Assembly (NCBI RefSeq): GCF_000359745.1
Contig: NZ_AQHN01000013.1
Location: 1 to 64,000 of the forward strand
Direction of reading: 5' to 3'
Source of the DNA: Rhizobium freirei PRF 81
GTDB taxonomy: Bacteria; Pseudomonadota; Alphaproteobacteria; Rhizobiales; Rhizobiaceae
DNA: 64,000 bases
In this document: piece by piece, positions 51,542 through 60,117 of the stretch
Numbering within the stretch: position 1 is the first letter of the stretch
How the letters are laid out: each line of letters opens with the position of its first letter
Translations under genes and position numbers: made by a program
Notes under the pieces: generated by a model
What the model was told of the DNA's origin: nothing
Database searches by the model: none
The model's input: only the letters and a program-made list of their open reading frames with translations

Positions 51542-51569
51542 AAGCTACACCACTCCATGGGACACGATC
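51542..51569. repeat. Right terminal inverted repeat of the IS256-type element
   Basis: Begins AAGCTACACCAC and ends GGGACACGATC; inverted match to 50212-50239. Confidence 0.9.
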
Positions 51570-51577
51570 GAATCCAA
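51570..51577. repeat. Target-site duplication, right copy
   Basis: GAATCCAA, identical to 50204-50211 and adjoining the right terminal repeat. Confidence 0.93.
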
Positions 51578-52031
51578 TCCCCTTCGTCAGTGATATCGAG
51601 TGCTCCAAGGTGTTTTATAGGGACGTCATGGGGCTTCAAATCCTGAGCGATTTTGGGAATTTCGTGCTCTTTGAAACTGGGTTTGCAATACACAACGGAA
51701 AATCGCTTGAGCAAACGATTTGGAAGACGGGCTCCGAAATGATGCCGGAACCCTACGGGCGTCGAAACGTCTTGCTTTATTTTGAACATGACGATGTGGA
51801 TGCAGCCTTCGAAAAAGTGGCTCCGCATGTCGAACTCATCCATCCCGTGGAACGGCAGGAATGGGGGCAGCGCGTGTTTCGCTTCTATGATCCGGATGGT
51901 CACGCGGTGGAGATCGGCGAACCGCAGTGAAATGGCCGCCGCACCAATTCTGCCGCTCACAACATATCGAAAATTGTCCCGCCAACTTGCAATCTCAAGC
52001 GCCATCGAGCCAAAGCAATAGGATATCAGGG

Positions 52032-52502
52032 ATGCAAGCTTCGCATGGTTTCGAGCTGGAGGAGTTGACGGAGCATCTTCCGCCTGATTTCGAGGTGCTG
52101 CGTCGGGAGGCTGCCGCCGACGGGCAGCGCTTCCTGGAGCGATTATATGCCGAGTGGCAGAATGGTGTGCAGCGGTTTGATCGAGCGCATGAAATCCTGC
52201 TGGCGATCAGGGTGAATGGCGAACTGGCGGGGATCGGCGGGATGACGGCTGATCCGGACAAGCCGTCCGCCATGCGCATGCGTCGCTTCTATATTCGGCC
52301 CGCTTACCGGCGTCACGGTCTCGGTCGTGCGCTGGCGATGGCGATTCTGGGGCGCGCGCTGCCGAGCGGGACCATCGTGACCGTGAACACCGACAATGCC
52401 GACGCAGCCGCATTTTGGCAGGCGGTCGGCTTCAAGTTTGGCCCGAAATCTGACTTTACTCGCTGTCGCCTCTGGCTGGAGATGGACGAACGAAAGGCCT
52501 GA
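52032..52502 (+). CDS. GNAT-family N-acetyltransferase
   Basis: A 156-residue acetyltransferase. The acetyl-CoA binding motif A is RMRRFYIRPAYRRHGLGRALAMAIL (R/Q-X-X-G-X-G/A as RRHGLGRA), preceded by strand ILLAIRVNGELAGIGGM and followed by VTVNTDNADAAAFWQAVGF, the typical late helix. ATG 52032 is favoured because an AGGG lies just upstream and the protein then begins at the fold; upstream in-frame codons would add about 35 residues with coding character of the neighbouring gene. Substrate unknown. Confidence 0.88.
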   Translation: MQASHGFELEELTEHLPPDFEVLRREAAADGQRFLERLYAEWQNGVQRFDRAHEILLAIRVNGELAGIGGMTADPDKPSAMRMRRFYIRPAYRRHGLGRALAMAILGRALPSGTIVTVNTDNADAAAFWQAVGFKFGPKSDFTRCRLWLEMDERKA

Positions 52503-52584
52503 TCGGTTGACGCCGACTTGGAACCGTTTTTTCGAATGTCGCCGAAAGTCGTGCCGCAATGAGACGGGATATTGGGGTTGTCTG

Positions 52585-53463
52585 ATGCAGGATGACATTG
52601 GGCCGGAAGAGGCTGCGATCCGGCGGTTGCTGGCGGAGATGACGCCGCAATGGGCGGATCTTCCCGTTCGGTGTTTGGTGTCCTCGGGCACCGACAATGC
52701 GATTTATCGCATCGGCGAGACATTGCTGCTGCGCCTTCCGCGGCGCGAAGCTGCGGCTCATCTCATCGATAAGGAAATCGATTGGCTGCCTCGTTTTGCA
52801 GATCTGCCGCTCGAAGTGCCGAGACTGCGTTTTCGAGGCAGGGCAGGGTTCGGCTTGAATTGCGATTTCGGCATTTTCGACTGGATGGAAGGAGACATCG
52901 CCTCTCCAGCCAACATTGCCGATCCGGCAGCCGCGGCACTCGGACTTGCGGCTTTTCTGAAGGCGCTGCATCGCGTGGACACCCGAGGGGCACCGCTTGC
53001 AGGAGAGCTCAATCATCGCCGCGGCGTGGCGCTTGAGGTTCTGTCTTCCATCACGCTGCCGGCGATCGATATTGTGGCGGACGAGATCGACGGTCCCGCG
53101 GCGCGGCAGCTCTGGGAACGGGCTTGTGCAACCGTGCATCAGGGGCCGCCGGTCTGGCTGCACGGCGATCTCAAGGCGGATAATCTGATAGCCAGAGGTG
53201 GGCGACTGACCGGGGTGATCGACTGGGGCCTCTGCGCCGTCGGCGATCCCGCGGCCGATTATGCGGCGGCATGGTCCTGGGTTGATCCTTCCGCTCGCGA
53301 AGCCTTTCGCATAGCCTGCGAGGTGAACGATGCCGATTGGCTCAGGGCCGAGGGATGGGCGCTTTACGGGGCTGTCATCGCTCTGAGCTACTATCGAGGC
53401 GGTAGAAACGAGGCGCTGTGCGAGCAGTCGCGTCTCACCTTGTCACGTCTCAATCTGCAGTAG
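52585..53463 (+). CDS. Aminoglycoside phosphotransferase (APH) family kinase
   Basis: A 292-residue small-molecule kinase of the APH/choline-kinase fold. The catalytic loop is VWLHGDLKADNLIA (HGDxxxxN) and the metal-binding DFG-like element is GVIDWGLCAVGDPAADYAAAWSW. The ATP-lobe segment VSSGTDNAIYRIGETLLLRLPRR is clear. Such genes are seldom true resistance genes; many chromosomal members phosphorylate sugars, amines or macrolide-like compounds. ATG 52585 has GGGG about 8 bases upstream. It follows the GNAT gene by 82 bp and may be co-transcribed. Confidence 0.9.
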   Translation: MQDDIGPEEAAIRRLLAEMTPQWADLPVRCLVSSGTDNAIYRIGETLLLRLPRREAAAHLIDKEIDWLPRFADLPLEVPRLRFRGRAGFGLNCDFGIFDWMEGDIASPANIADPAAAALGLAAFLKALHRVDTRGAPLAGELNHRRGVALEVLSSITLPAIDIVADEIDGPAARQLWERACATVHQGPPVWLHGDLKADNLIARGGRLTGVIDWGLCAVGDPAADYAAAWSWVDPSAREAFRIACEVNDADWLRAEGWALYGAVIALSYYRGGRNEALCEQSRLTLSRLNLQ

Positions 53464-53620
53464 TCGCCTCAGCTTATTGGCTGGCTTCCGCGGCTCATGG
53501 CAGACTCGACCGCGGAGATGGCGTGACCGGGGAATGGCATCAGGATCATCCGTGCATACAGCGGGAAATGCGAGCCGCGCGCAGTCGTGATTGAGGGACG
53601 TCAAGTCGCCACCTATGGGC

Positions 53621-53953
53621 CTACTGTCCGGTTTTGCGTGTCGTCTGACTGTATCCGCCCGACGTCGACAAGATCTCGCCGCTCCCGGTATTTGTCGGCG
53701 CGGGCGCATCTGTGATTGGAGTTTTGCGGCAGATACCGATCTCGTGCCCCTCGACGCGGAAGAAAGCGATCCCTCCGTTTTCGAGGGCCAGTCGCAATTG
53801 TGCTTCCGTTGCCCGATGCAGGCTATGGCGATCGCCCTCGTAGTCGCGGATCGTGCTGCGCGATACGCCGGAGCGGTCGGCAAGGTCCATCTGAGTCCAG
53901 TCGAGAAACCCTCGGGCGGCTCGACAGAGCGCGGGTGTCAAAATCATCGCCAT
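53621..53953 (-). CDS. Small helix-turn-helix (XRE-type) regulator
   Basis: A 110-residue protein. The N-terminal part is one XRE domain (LCRAARGFLDWTQMDLADRSGVSRSTIRDYEGDRHSLHRATEAQLRLALENGGI); the strand FFRVEGHEIGI and a polar Ser/Thr/Pro-rich tail follow. ATG 53953 is favoured (AAGG 4-5 bases upstream); ATG 53947 is also possible. The palindrome ATATTGGGCAATAT 31 bp upstream is a good candidate for its own operator. It is divergent from the antiporter operon, whose expression it might influence. Confidence 0.85.
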   Translation of the reverse strand: MAMILTPALCRAARGFLDWTQMDLADRSGVSRSTIRDYEGDRHSLHRATEAQLRLALENGGIAFFRVEGHEIGICRKTPITDAPAPTNTGSGEILSTSGGYSQTTRKTGQ

Positions 53954-53983
53954 CTTACCTTGACGTGTAGTTCTAAACTGCCC

Positions 53984-53997
53984 ATATTGGGCAATAT
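53984..53997. promoter_or_regulatory. Palindromic site upstream of the XRE regulator gene
   Basis: ATATTG-GG-CAATAT, a perfect 6-bp inverted repeat with a 2-bp spacer, plus a related GCCATATTG segment at 54009-54017. It lies between the divergent regulator and antiporter genes, so it may control either. Confidence 0.45.
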
Positions 53998-54125
53998 CTA
54001 TCATATAGGCCATATTGTGCTGGTTTGCTAGAGGTGTTCGCCCCCTAAGGCGGCTGTGGTGATCCGGCTGAAGGAAGGAACGACGTTTTGGGATAACCAG
54101 CGGGCCCACTCTTATTCTAGCACTT

Positions 54126-57014
54126 TTGGCTCTGCCGTTTATCGGAAGTCTTCTCTCCGTTTGCCTGTTACGCACTCAGTCGCGGCGCACGCCAGCCTGG
54201 GTCGCCGGCGCTGTCACGTTTCTGGCGCTGTTGATCTCGGTCAGCTTCTACCCTGCCGTCATGGACGAGAGAGTGGTGCGCTTCAGCATCGAGTGGCTGC
54301 CGCAGCTCGGGCTTGATTTCAGCCTGAGAATGGATGGTTTCTCCTGGCTCTTTTCCGTCGTCATTACGGCGATCGGCTTTCTCGTCATCCTCTATGCCCG
54401 ATACTATATGTCGGAAGAGGATCCGGTTCCGCGTTTCTTCTCTTTCCTGCTTGCCTTCATGGGGGCGATGCTCGGCATCGTGCTTTCGGGCAATGTCATC
54501 CTGCTCTCGATATTCTGGGAGCTGACGAGCATCTTCTCGTTCCTGCTCATCAGCTATTGGCACAACAGCGCCGCCGCCCGTGACGGTGCGCGCATGGCGC
54601 TGACGATTACCGGGATTGGCGGCTTCTGCCTGCTGATCGGGCTGATCCTGCTTGGGCATATCGTCGGCAGCTACGATCTCGACAAGATCCTGGCCTCCGG
54701 CGACATCATCCGCAATCACCCGCTCTATTCGCCTGCCCTTGTGCTGATCCTGTTGGGAGCGCTGACGAAGAGCGCGCAATTCCCCTTTCACTTCTGGCTT
54801 CCGAACGCCATGGCGGCTCCGACGCCCGTCTCGGCCTATCTGCATTCCGCGACGTTGGTGAAGGCCGGTGTATTCCTGCTTGCGCGCTTCTGGCCCGTTT
54901 TGGCCGGTACGGATGAATGGTTTTATCTCGTCGGTGCGGCCGGCATCACTACCCTGCTGCTGGGAGCCTATTTCGCGATGTTCCAGCAGGACCTGAAGGG
55001 GCTGCTCGCCTATTCGACGATCAGCCATCTCGGCCTCATCACCACGCTGCTCAGCCTCGGAAGCCCGCTCGCGACCGTCGCCGCCATCTTCCACATGCTC
55101 AACCATGCGACCTTCAAGGCGTCGCTGTTCATGGCGGCCGGCATCATCGATCATGAAACCGGCACGCGTGACATGCGCCGCTTGAGCGGCCTGTTCCGAT
55201 ACCTTCCATTCACGGGCGCGCTGGCGATCGTCGCGAGTGCGGCCATGGCCGGCGTCCCCTTGCTGAACGGCTTCCTGTCGAAGGAGATGTTCTTTGCCGA
55301 GGCTCTCGAAACGCACGCCGATTCCATTCTCGACCGGATCCTGCCCTATGTGGCGACCCTGGCGAGCGCCTTCAGCGTCGCCTATTCCTTGCGCTTCATT
55401 CAAACGGTTTTCTTCGGGCCGGCGCCGGCCGATCTGCCGATTGCCAAGCCGCATGAGCCGCCGCGGTGGATGCGTTTCCCGATCGAGCTTCTGGTGGTGG
55501 TGTGTCTGATCGTCGGCATCGCGCCGGCTGTCTCGATCGCGCCGTTCCTGCACACGGCCGTCGCAAGCGTTTTGCATGCTGACACGCCCGAATACAGCCT
55601 TTCGCTCTGGCACGGCGTCAATCTGCCGCTCGTCATGAGCGTGATCGCCTTGATCGGCGGAACAATATTCTACTTCGTCTTCAAGGATTATCTGTCGCGC
55701 TGCGGGGATGGACCGCCTCTTTTCCGGCGCCTGAAGGGCCAGCGCATCTTCGAGCGCGTTCTGGTCGAGGTTTCCTGGCATTGGGCGAGAACGGCGGAAA
55801 AGCGGATCGGCACGCGCAAGCTGCAGCCGCAGCTTCGCTGGGTGGTCGTGACCGGTTTTGCGGCCGGCCTGCTGCCACTCTATCTGGCCGGCTTCGAGGC
55901 GAAGCGTTTTGCCTTCTCGGGCGCCGATCCTGTCTTCGCGGCGATTTGGGCAATCGGTATCTGCCTGGCGATCGGCACCGCCTTCTTTGCCAAATATCAC
56001 CGGCTCGCAGCGCTGGTGATGCTGGGCGGAGTGGGGCTCATCGTCTGCATGACGTTCATTTGGCTTTCCGCGCCCGATCTCGCCATCACTCAGCTGCTCG
56101 TGGAGATTGTCACCACGGTTCTCATTCTTCTGGGGCTGCGCTGGCTGCCGAAGCGGACAGAGGGGATCGACGATACGGTCGATCTTCGCGCGCGTTTCCG
56201 CCGTTTCCGCGACCTCGCCTTGGCCGTCATCTGCGGTGTCGGCATGATGTTCATCTCCTATGCGGTCATGACTACGCCGGTGCCCGACGCCATTGCGAAC
56301 TACTTCCTCGAAAATGCCTATTCGAAAGGTGGCGGCCGCAATGTCGTCAATGTGATCCTGGTCGATTTCCGCGGCTTCGACACTTTGGGTGAAATCGCCG
56401 TTCTCGGCGTCGTCGCGCTGACGGTCTATGCGCTTCTGCGCCGCTTCCGTCCGGCGCCCGACAGCATGGAGATGCCGGAACAGCAGCAGATCCAGAACCG
56501 TTTCGACGAGGAACGGCCGGAGCGCTCGGCCGGCGATACGGTGCGCGACTATCTGCTCGTGCCGTCCGTGATCATGCAGTGGATGTTCCCCTTCGTCATC
56601 GCTCTGTCGGTCTATATCTTCATGCGCGGGCATGATGCTCCAGGCGGCGGCTTCTCGGCCGGCCTGACGCTGTCGATCGCCTTCCTGCTGCAATATCTGG
56701 CCGGCGGCACGCGCTGGGCGGAAGACCGCATCCGCATCCTGCCATTGCGATGGATGGGAGCTGGCCTTCTCGTGGCGACGGCAACCGGCGTCGGAGCATG
56801 GTTCTTCGGCTACCCCTTCCTCACGTCGCATTTCCAATATCTGGACGTGCCGCTGATCGGAAAGGTGCCGGCTGCGAGCGCGCTGCTCTTCGACCTCGGC
56901 GTCTTCCTGCTCGTTGTCGGCTCCACTGTTTTGATCCTGGTTGCGCTGGCGCACCAATCGATCCGTATCAATCGCCTTCGCGCCATCGAGGCGGAAAAGG
57001 CAAAGGGGGATTGA
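54126..57014 (+). CDS. phaAB: Monovalent cation/H+ antiporter, fused subunits A and B (Pha/Mrp type)
   Basis: A protein of 962 residues or more with about 20 membrane helices. The N-terminal 650 residues match MrpA/NuoL: WLFSVVITAIGFLVILYARYYM, ILLSIFWELTSIFSFLLI, LILLGALTKSAQFPFHFWLPNAMAAPTPVSAYLHSATLVKAGVFLLAR (lysines and histidines of the proton path), LKGLLAYSTISHLG and PLLNGFLSKEMFF. The end (about 815-950) is an MrpB domain, MQWMFPFVIALSVYIFMRGHDAPGGGFSAGL. The complex swaps Na+ or K+ for protons and supports pH adaptation (Pha of S. meliloti). The start is uncertain: TTG 54126 lacks a ribosome site, while a strong AAGGAAGGA lies at 54071-54079 and the frame is open back to 54072 without a standard start. 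Confidence 0.93.
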   Translation: MALPFIGSLLSVCLLRTQSRRTPAWVAGAVTFLALLISVSFYPAVMDERVVRFSIEWLPQLGLDFSLRMDGFSWLFSVVITAIGFLVILYARYYMSEEDPVPRFFSFLLAFMGAMLGIVLSGNVILLSIFWELTSIFSFLLISYWHNSAAARDGARMALTITGIGGFCLLIGLILLGHIVGSYDLDKILASGDIIRNHPLYSPALVLILLGALTKSAQFPFHFWLPNAMAAPTPVSAYLHSATLVKAGVFLLARFWPVLAGTDEWFYLVGAAGITTLLLGAYFAMFQQDLKGLLAYSTISHLGLITTLLSLGSPLATVAAIFHMLNHATFKASLFMAAGIIDHETGTRDMRRLSGLFRYLPFTGALAIVASAAMAGVPLLNGFLSKEMFFAEALETHADSILDRILPYVATLASAFSVAYSLRFIQTVFFGPAPADLPIAKPHEPPRWMRFPIELLVVVCLIVGIAPAVSIAPFLHTAVASVLHADTPEYSLSLWHGVNLPLVMSVIALIGGTIFYFVFKDYLSRCGDGPPLFRRLKGQRIFERVLVEVSWHWARTAEKRIGTRKLQPQLRWVVVTGFAAGLLPLYLAGFEAKRFAFSGADPVFAAIWAIGICLAIGTAFFAKYHRLAALVMLGGVGLIVCMTFIWLSAPDLAITQLLVEIVTTVLILLGLRWLPKRTEGIDDTVDLRARFRRFRDLALAVICGVGMMFISYAVMTTPVPDAIANYFLENAYSKGGGRNVVNVILVDFRGFDTLGEIAVLGVVALTVYALLRRFRPAPDSMEMPEQQQIQNRFDEERPERSAGDTVRDYLLVPSVIMQWMFPFVIALSVYIFMRGHDAPGGGFSAGLTLSIAFLLQYLAGGTRWAEDRIRILPLRWMGAGLLVATATGVGAWFFGYPFLTSHFQYLDVPLIGKVPAASALLFDLGVFLLVVGSTVLILVALAHQSIRINRLRAIEAEKAKGD

Positions 57015-57352
57015 TGGAATTCATCTTGTCCGTGGCTATCGGCGTGATGACGGCCTGCGGCGTCTGGCTGATCCTGCGGCCGCGCACCTATCAGGTCATT
57101 ATAGGCCTTTCGCTACTATCCTATGCGGTCAATCTCTTCATCTTCGGCGTTGGCGGCGTGAAGACGAATATGCCGCCGCTGCTGTCCGGCAGTGCCCCGA
57201 CATCGACGCTCGCCGATCCGGTGCCGCAGGCTCTGGTGCTGACGGCGATCGTCATCGGTTTCGCGACGACTGCCTTGTTCCTGGTGGTGCTGCTTGCCTC
57301 ACGCGGGCTGACCGGCACGGATCATGTCGACGGAAGGAGCGACCATAAATGA
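57014..57352 (+). CDS. phaC: Cation/H+ antiporter subunit C (MrpC)
   Basis: A 112-residue membrane protein of the NuoK/MrpC family with three helices: FILSVAIGVMTACGVWLIL, YQVIIGLSLLSYAVNLFIFGVGG and LVLTAIVIGFATTALFLVVLL. The conserved SYAVNL and DPVPQALVLTAIVIGFA blocks are typical. Its ATG touches the end of the A/B gene, and its stop overlaps the start of subunit D (ATGA). Confidence 0.95.
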   Translation: MEFILSVAIGVMTACGVWLILRPRTYQVIIGLSLLSYAVNLFIFGVGGVKTNMPPLLSGSAPTSTLADPVPQALVLTAIVIGFATTALFLVVLLASRGLTGTDHVDGRSDHK

Positions 57353-58959
57353 CAGGCTGGTCGCATCATCTCATCATTGTTCCCATCTTGCTGCCGCTGG
57401 TTGCTGCTGCTGTTCTGCTGTTCATCGACGAGCGCGAACGCACGTTGAAGGCGCTTGTGAGCCTTGCCGCGACGCTCTTGCTCGTCGGCGTTACGTTTGT
57501 GCTCTTTCGCGCCGAGGGAGGCTCGGCCGGTCAGGAGCGAGCCTATCTTCTCGGAAACTGGAGCGCCCCCTTCGGCATCGTATTGGTGCTCGATAATCTC
57601 TCGGCGCTTATGCTGCTGCTCACGTCGATCGTCGCCGTTGCCGCGTTGATCTTCTCTCTGGCGCGCTGGCATGCGGTCGGTGCCCATTTCCATACGAGGT
57701 TCCAATTGCTGCTCATGGGCGTGAATGGCGCCTTTCTCACCGGCGATCTCTTCAATCTCTTCGTCTTCTTCGAAGTGATGCTGGCGGCTTCCTACGGCCT
57801 CCTGCTTCATGGCTCCGGACCGCTTCGCGTCAAGGCGGGCCTGCATTATATCGCCGTCAATCTCGCCGCAGCGCTGCTCTTCCTCATCGGCGTCAGCCTG
57901 ATCTACGGCTCGGCGGGAACGTTGAATATGGCCGATCTGGCGGTGCGCATTCCCGAAATGGCCGCCGACCGCCGCATGCTCATGCAGGCGGGTGCCGGCG
58001 TGCTCGGTATCGCCTTCCTGATCAAAGCCGGCATGTGGCCGCTCTGCTTCTGGCTGCCGACGGCCTATAGTGCCGCTTCCGCCCCGGTTGCCGGTATTTT
58101 CGCCATTTTGAGCAAACTCGGCATCTATGTCATCCTGCGGCTGACCATGCTTCTTTTCGGCTCGGGACCGTCCGCCGGCTTCGGCGCGACCATGCTTCTC
58201 TACGGCGGCATGGCGACGCTGATTTTCGGCATCATCGGGGTGCTGGCATCGCAGGCGCTCGGACGTTTGGCCGGCTTTTCCGTGCTGGTGTCGTCTGGAA
58301 CCCTGCTGATGGTGATCGGTATCAACGATGGCTCGATCTCGGCCGGGGCTTTGATGTATCTCGTCAGTTCCACGCTGACGATCAGCGCCTTTTTCATGCT
58401 GATCGAGCTCGTCGAGCGCGGACAGGATGCGGGGGCCAGCGTTCTTGCTGTTACCATGGAAGCCTATGGGGACGCCGAGGAGAAGGAGCCGGAGGAAGGC
58501 GAGGGGGTGACCATGCCTGGCACCATGGCGATGCTCGGAATCTGCTTTGCCGCCTGCGCAATCCTTCTGGCCGGCCTGCCGCCGCTTTCGGGCTTCGTTG
58601 CCAAGTTTGCGATGCTGTCGGCCATGATGGGCACCGGCGCCATCGGCGTGCCGCCGAGTGCTGCCGTCTGGGCGCTGATCCTGCTGGTGATCCTTTCGGG
58701 TATCGCCGCCCTGATCTCCATGACGCGGGCTGGCATACGCACATTCTGGAGCTCGCTCGAAGGCACGGTTCCGCGCGTGCTCGTCATCGAGATATTGCCG
58801 GTCATGGGCCTGCTTGCCCTGACGCTGGCGCTGACCATTTGGGCTGGCCCGGTCATGCAATATATGGAAGCGACGATCCGCACGCTCAGCGATCCCCGCA
58901 TCTATGTCGATGCGGTTCGCAATGCGGCGACCCTGTCGAGCAAAGCGGGAGGTTCGTGA
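57349..58959 (+). CDS. phaD: Cation/H+ antiporter subunit D (MrpD)
   Basis: A 536-residue NuoM/N-like membrane protein with about 14 helices. Typical features include FFEVMLAASYGLLLHG, FLIKAGMWPLCFWLPTAYSAASAPVAGIFAILSKLGIYVILR (transport lysines and glutamate) and GLPPLSGFVAKFAMLSAM near the end. An acidic loop (about 375-400, DAEEKEPEEGEG) is inserted. It overlaps both neighbours by a few bases, as usual in mrp operons. Confidence 0.95.
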   Translation: MTGWSHHLIIVPILLPLVAAAVLLFIDERERTLKALVSLAATLLLVGVTFVLFRAEGGSAGQERAYLLGNWSAPFGIVLVLDNLSALMLLLTSIVAVAALIFSLARWHAVGAHFHTRFQLLLMGVNGAFLTGDLFNLFVFFEVMLAASYGLLLHGSGPLRVKAGLHYIAVNLAAALLFLIGVSLIYGSAGTLNMADLAVRIPEMAADRRMLMQAGAGVLGIAFLIKAGMWPLCFWLPTAYSAASAPVAGIFAILSKLGIYVILRLTMLLFGSGPSAGFGATMLLYGGMATLIFGIIGVLASQALGRLAGFSVLVSSGTLLMVIGINDGSISAGALMYLVSSTLTISAFFMLIELVERGQDAGASVLAVTMEAYGDAEEKEPEEGEGVTMPGTMAMLGICFAACAILLAGLPPLSGFVAKFAMLSAMMGTGAIGVPPSAAVWALILLVILSGIAALISMTRAGIRTFWSSLEGTVPRVLVIEILPVMGLLALTLALTIWAGPVMQYMEATIRTLSDPRIYVDAVRNAATLSSKAGGS

Positions 58960-59435
58960 TGCTTCCTTATCCGCTGCTGACGCTCATCTTGCTTCTGCTT
59001 TGGCTGCTGCTGAATGGCTTTACGCTCGGCCAATTCGTCCTTGGCGTCATTGTTGCTGTCTTTGCCTCCTGGGCGATGGCGTCGCTGCGCCCCGAAAAGC
59101 CGAAGCTACGAAAGTGGTATCTGCTGCCGAAGCTGTTCTTTCGTGTCGTTTTCGACGTTCTGAAATCGAATGTGCAAGTGGCCTGGATCATCCTGCGCGG
59201 CCGCTCGCGAAACACGACGCCCGGCTTCGTGACACTGGAGCTCAGGGTTCGGGATCAGATCTCGCTGGCGCTGCTTGCGGTCATTCTCACCGGCACGCCC
59301 GGATCCGCATGGTTGGAATATGATTCCAACGACAACACCGTACTGCTCCATGTGCTGGATCTCGAGAACGAGGCGCAATGGCGCGAAACCGTCGCCAACC
59401 GATATGAAAGCCTGTTGATGGAGATATTCGCATGA
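58959..59435 (+). CDS. phaE: Cation/H+ antiporter subunit E (MrpE)
   Basis: A 158-residue protein. Two to three N-terminal helices (PLLTLILLLLWLLLNGF; VLGVIVAVFASWAM) precede the family block FFRVVFDVLKSNVQVAWIIL and a cytoplasmic C-terminal domain with ISLALLAVILTGTPGSAWLEYD. The start ATG overlaps the stop of subunit D by one base; a longer in-frame extension lies inside that gene and is not used. Confidence 0.95.
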   Translation: MLPYPLLTLILLLLWLLLNGFTLGQFVLGVIVAVFASWAMASLRPEKPKLRKWYLLPKLFFRVVFDVLKSNVQVAWIILRGRSRNTTPGFVTLELRVRDQISLALLAVILTGTPGSAWLEYDSNDNTVLLHVLDLENEAQWRETVANRYESLLMEIFA

Positions 59436-59713
59436 GCGCAATGATCATCCAAATATCTGTCGCAGTCGCGCAGCTGATGATCGTGGCTGCGATGGCGATC
59501 TCGTCCATTCGCATGTTTCGCGGCCCTCGCGCCCAGGATCGCATCATTGCGCTCGATACTCTGTATGTGAACGCGATGCTGCTGCTGCTCACCTTCGGGA
59601 TCGGTACCGGCCGCATCGTCTATTTCGAGGCGGCTCTGGTGATCGGCATGCTCGGCTTCGTCGCAACCGTCGCGCTGGCAAAATTCCTGATGCGCGGGGA
59701 GGTGATCGAATGA
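59432..59713 (+). CDS. phaF: Cation/H+ antiporter subunit F (MrpF)
   Basis: A 93-residue membrane protein with three helices. The motif FRGPRAQDRIIALDTLYVNAMLLLLTFGI is the MrpF signature (R-GP-a-dRv-alD). It overlaps subunit E (ATGA) and subunit G. Confidence 0.95.
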   Translation: MSAMIIQISVAVAQLMIVAAMAISSIRMFRGPRAQDRIIALDTLYVNAMLLLLTFGIGTGRIVYFEAALVIGMLGFVATVALAKFLMRGEVIE

Positions 59714-60093
59714 ACACCCCGTTCGAAAACGTGCCGCTCTGGGCCGCAATTCCCGTCGGCGGATTACTCGTCGTCGGCGCCTTTCTGACCCTTGTCGGTG
59801 CCATCGGCTTTCTGAGGATGGGAACGTTCTATGAGCGCATTCATGCTCCGACATTGGGAACGAGCGGCGGCATCGGAGCGATCATGCTCGCGTCGATGAT
59901 CTTCTTCTCGGCCTTCACGCGGTCCCTCGTCATCCACGAGCTTCTGATCGGCGTCTTCGTGACGGTGACGACGCCGATCACCTTCATGCTGCTGGCACGC
60001 GCGGCGCTCCACCGCGATCGCGCCGAGCAGAACGGCAACGTTCCGCCCAAGAGTGCACAAGGCGAGCCATCGGCCGAAAGGCCTTTGTCGTAG
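59710..60093 (+). CDS. phaG: Cation/H+ antiporter subunit G (MrpG)
   Basis: A 127-residue protein with three helices and a polar C-terminal tail of about 30 residues. PVGGLLVVGAFLTLVGAIGFLRMGTFYERIHAPTLGTSGGIG is the MrpG signature, and VTVTTPITFMLLARAALHRDR the late block. It overlaps subunit F and ends the antiporter operon; the next gene is convergent with only 24 bp between. Confidence 0.95.
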   Translation: MNTPFENVPLWAAIPVGGLLVVGAFLTLVGAIGFLRMGTFYERIHAPTLGTSGGIGAIMLASMIFFSAFTRSLVIHELLIGVFVTVTTPITFMLLARAALHRDRAEQNGNVPPKSAQGEPSAERPLS

Positions 60094-60117
60094 ACGGCCG
60101 GCTCGTTCTTTCGACGT

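Larger units (their letters stand above)
50212..51569 (-). mobile_element. IS256-family insertion sequence, 1358 bp, complete
   Basis: Both ends are present: 28-bp imperfect terminal inverted repeats (50212-50239 and 51542-51569, 24 of 28 positions paired), a single transposase gene on the minus strand, and an exact 8-bp target duplication outside. Length and duplication size are normal for the IS256 family. The intact duplication and open transposase frame imply a fairly recent insertion. It splits a VOC-family gene. Confidence 0.95.
50193..51930 (+). pseudogene. VOC (glyoxalase/dioxygenase superfamily) gene interrupted by an IS256-type element
   Basis: The 5' part (50193-50211: ATG then six further codons) and the 3' part (51578-51930) are separated by the element and one copy of the 8-bp duplication. 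Joined, they read MRFVNPIPFVSDIECSKVFY and on without a stop to FRFYDPDGHAVEIGEPQ, a typical compact VOC protein of about 124 residues. Blocks such as YRDVMGLQ, FETGFAIH and RRNVLLYFEHDDVDAAFEKV support the family. In the present state no full-length product can be made unless the element leaves precisely. Original substrate unknown. Confidence 0.9.
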
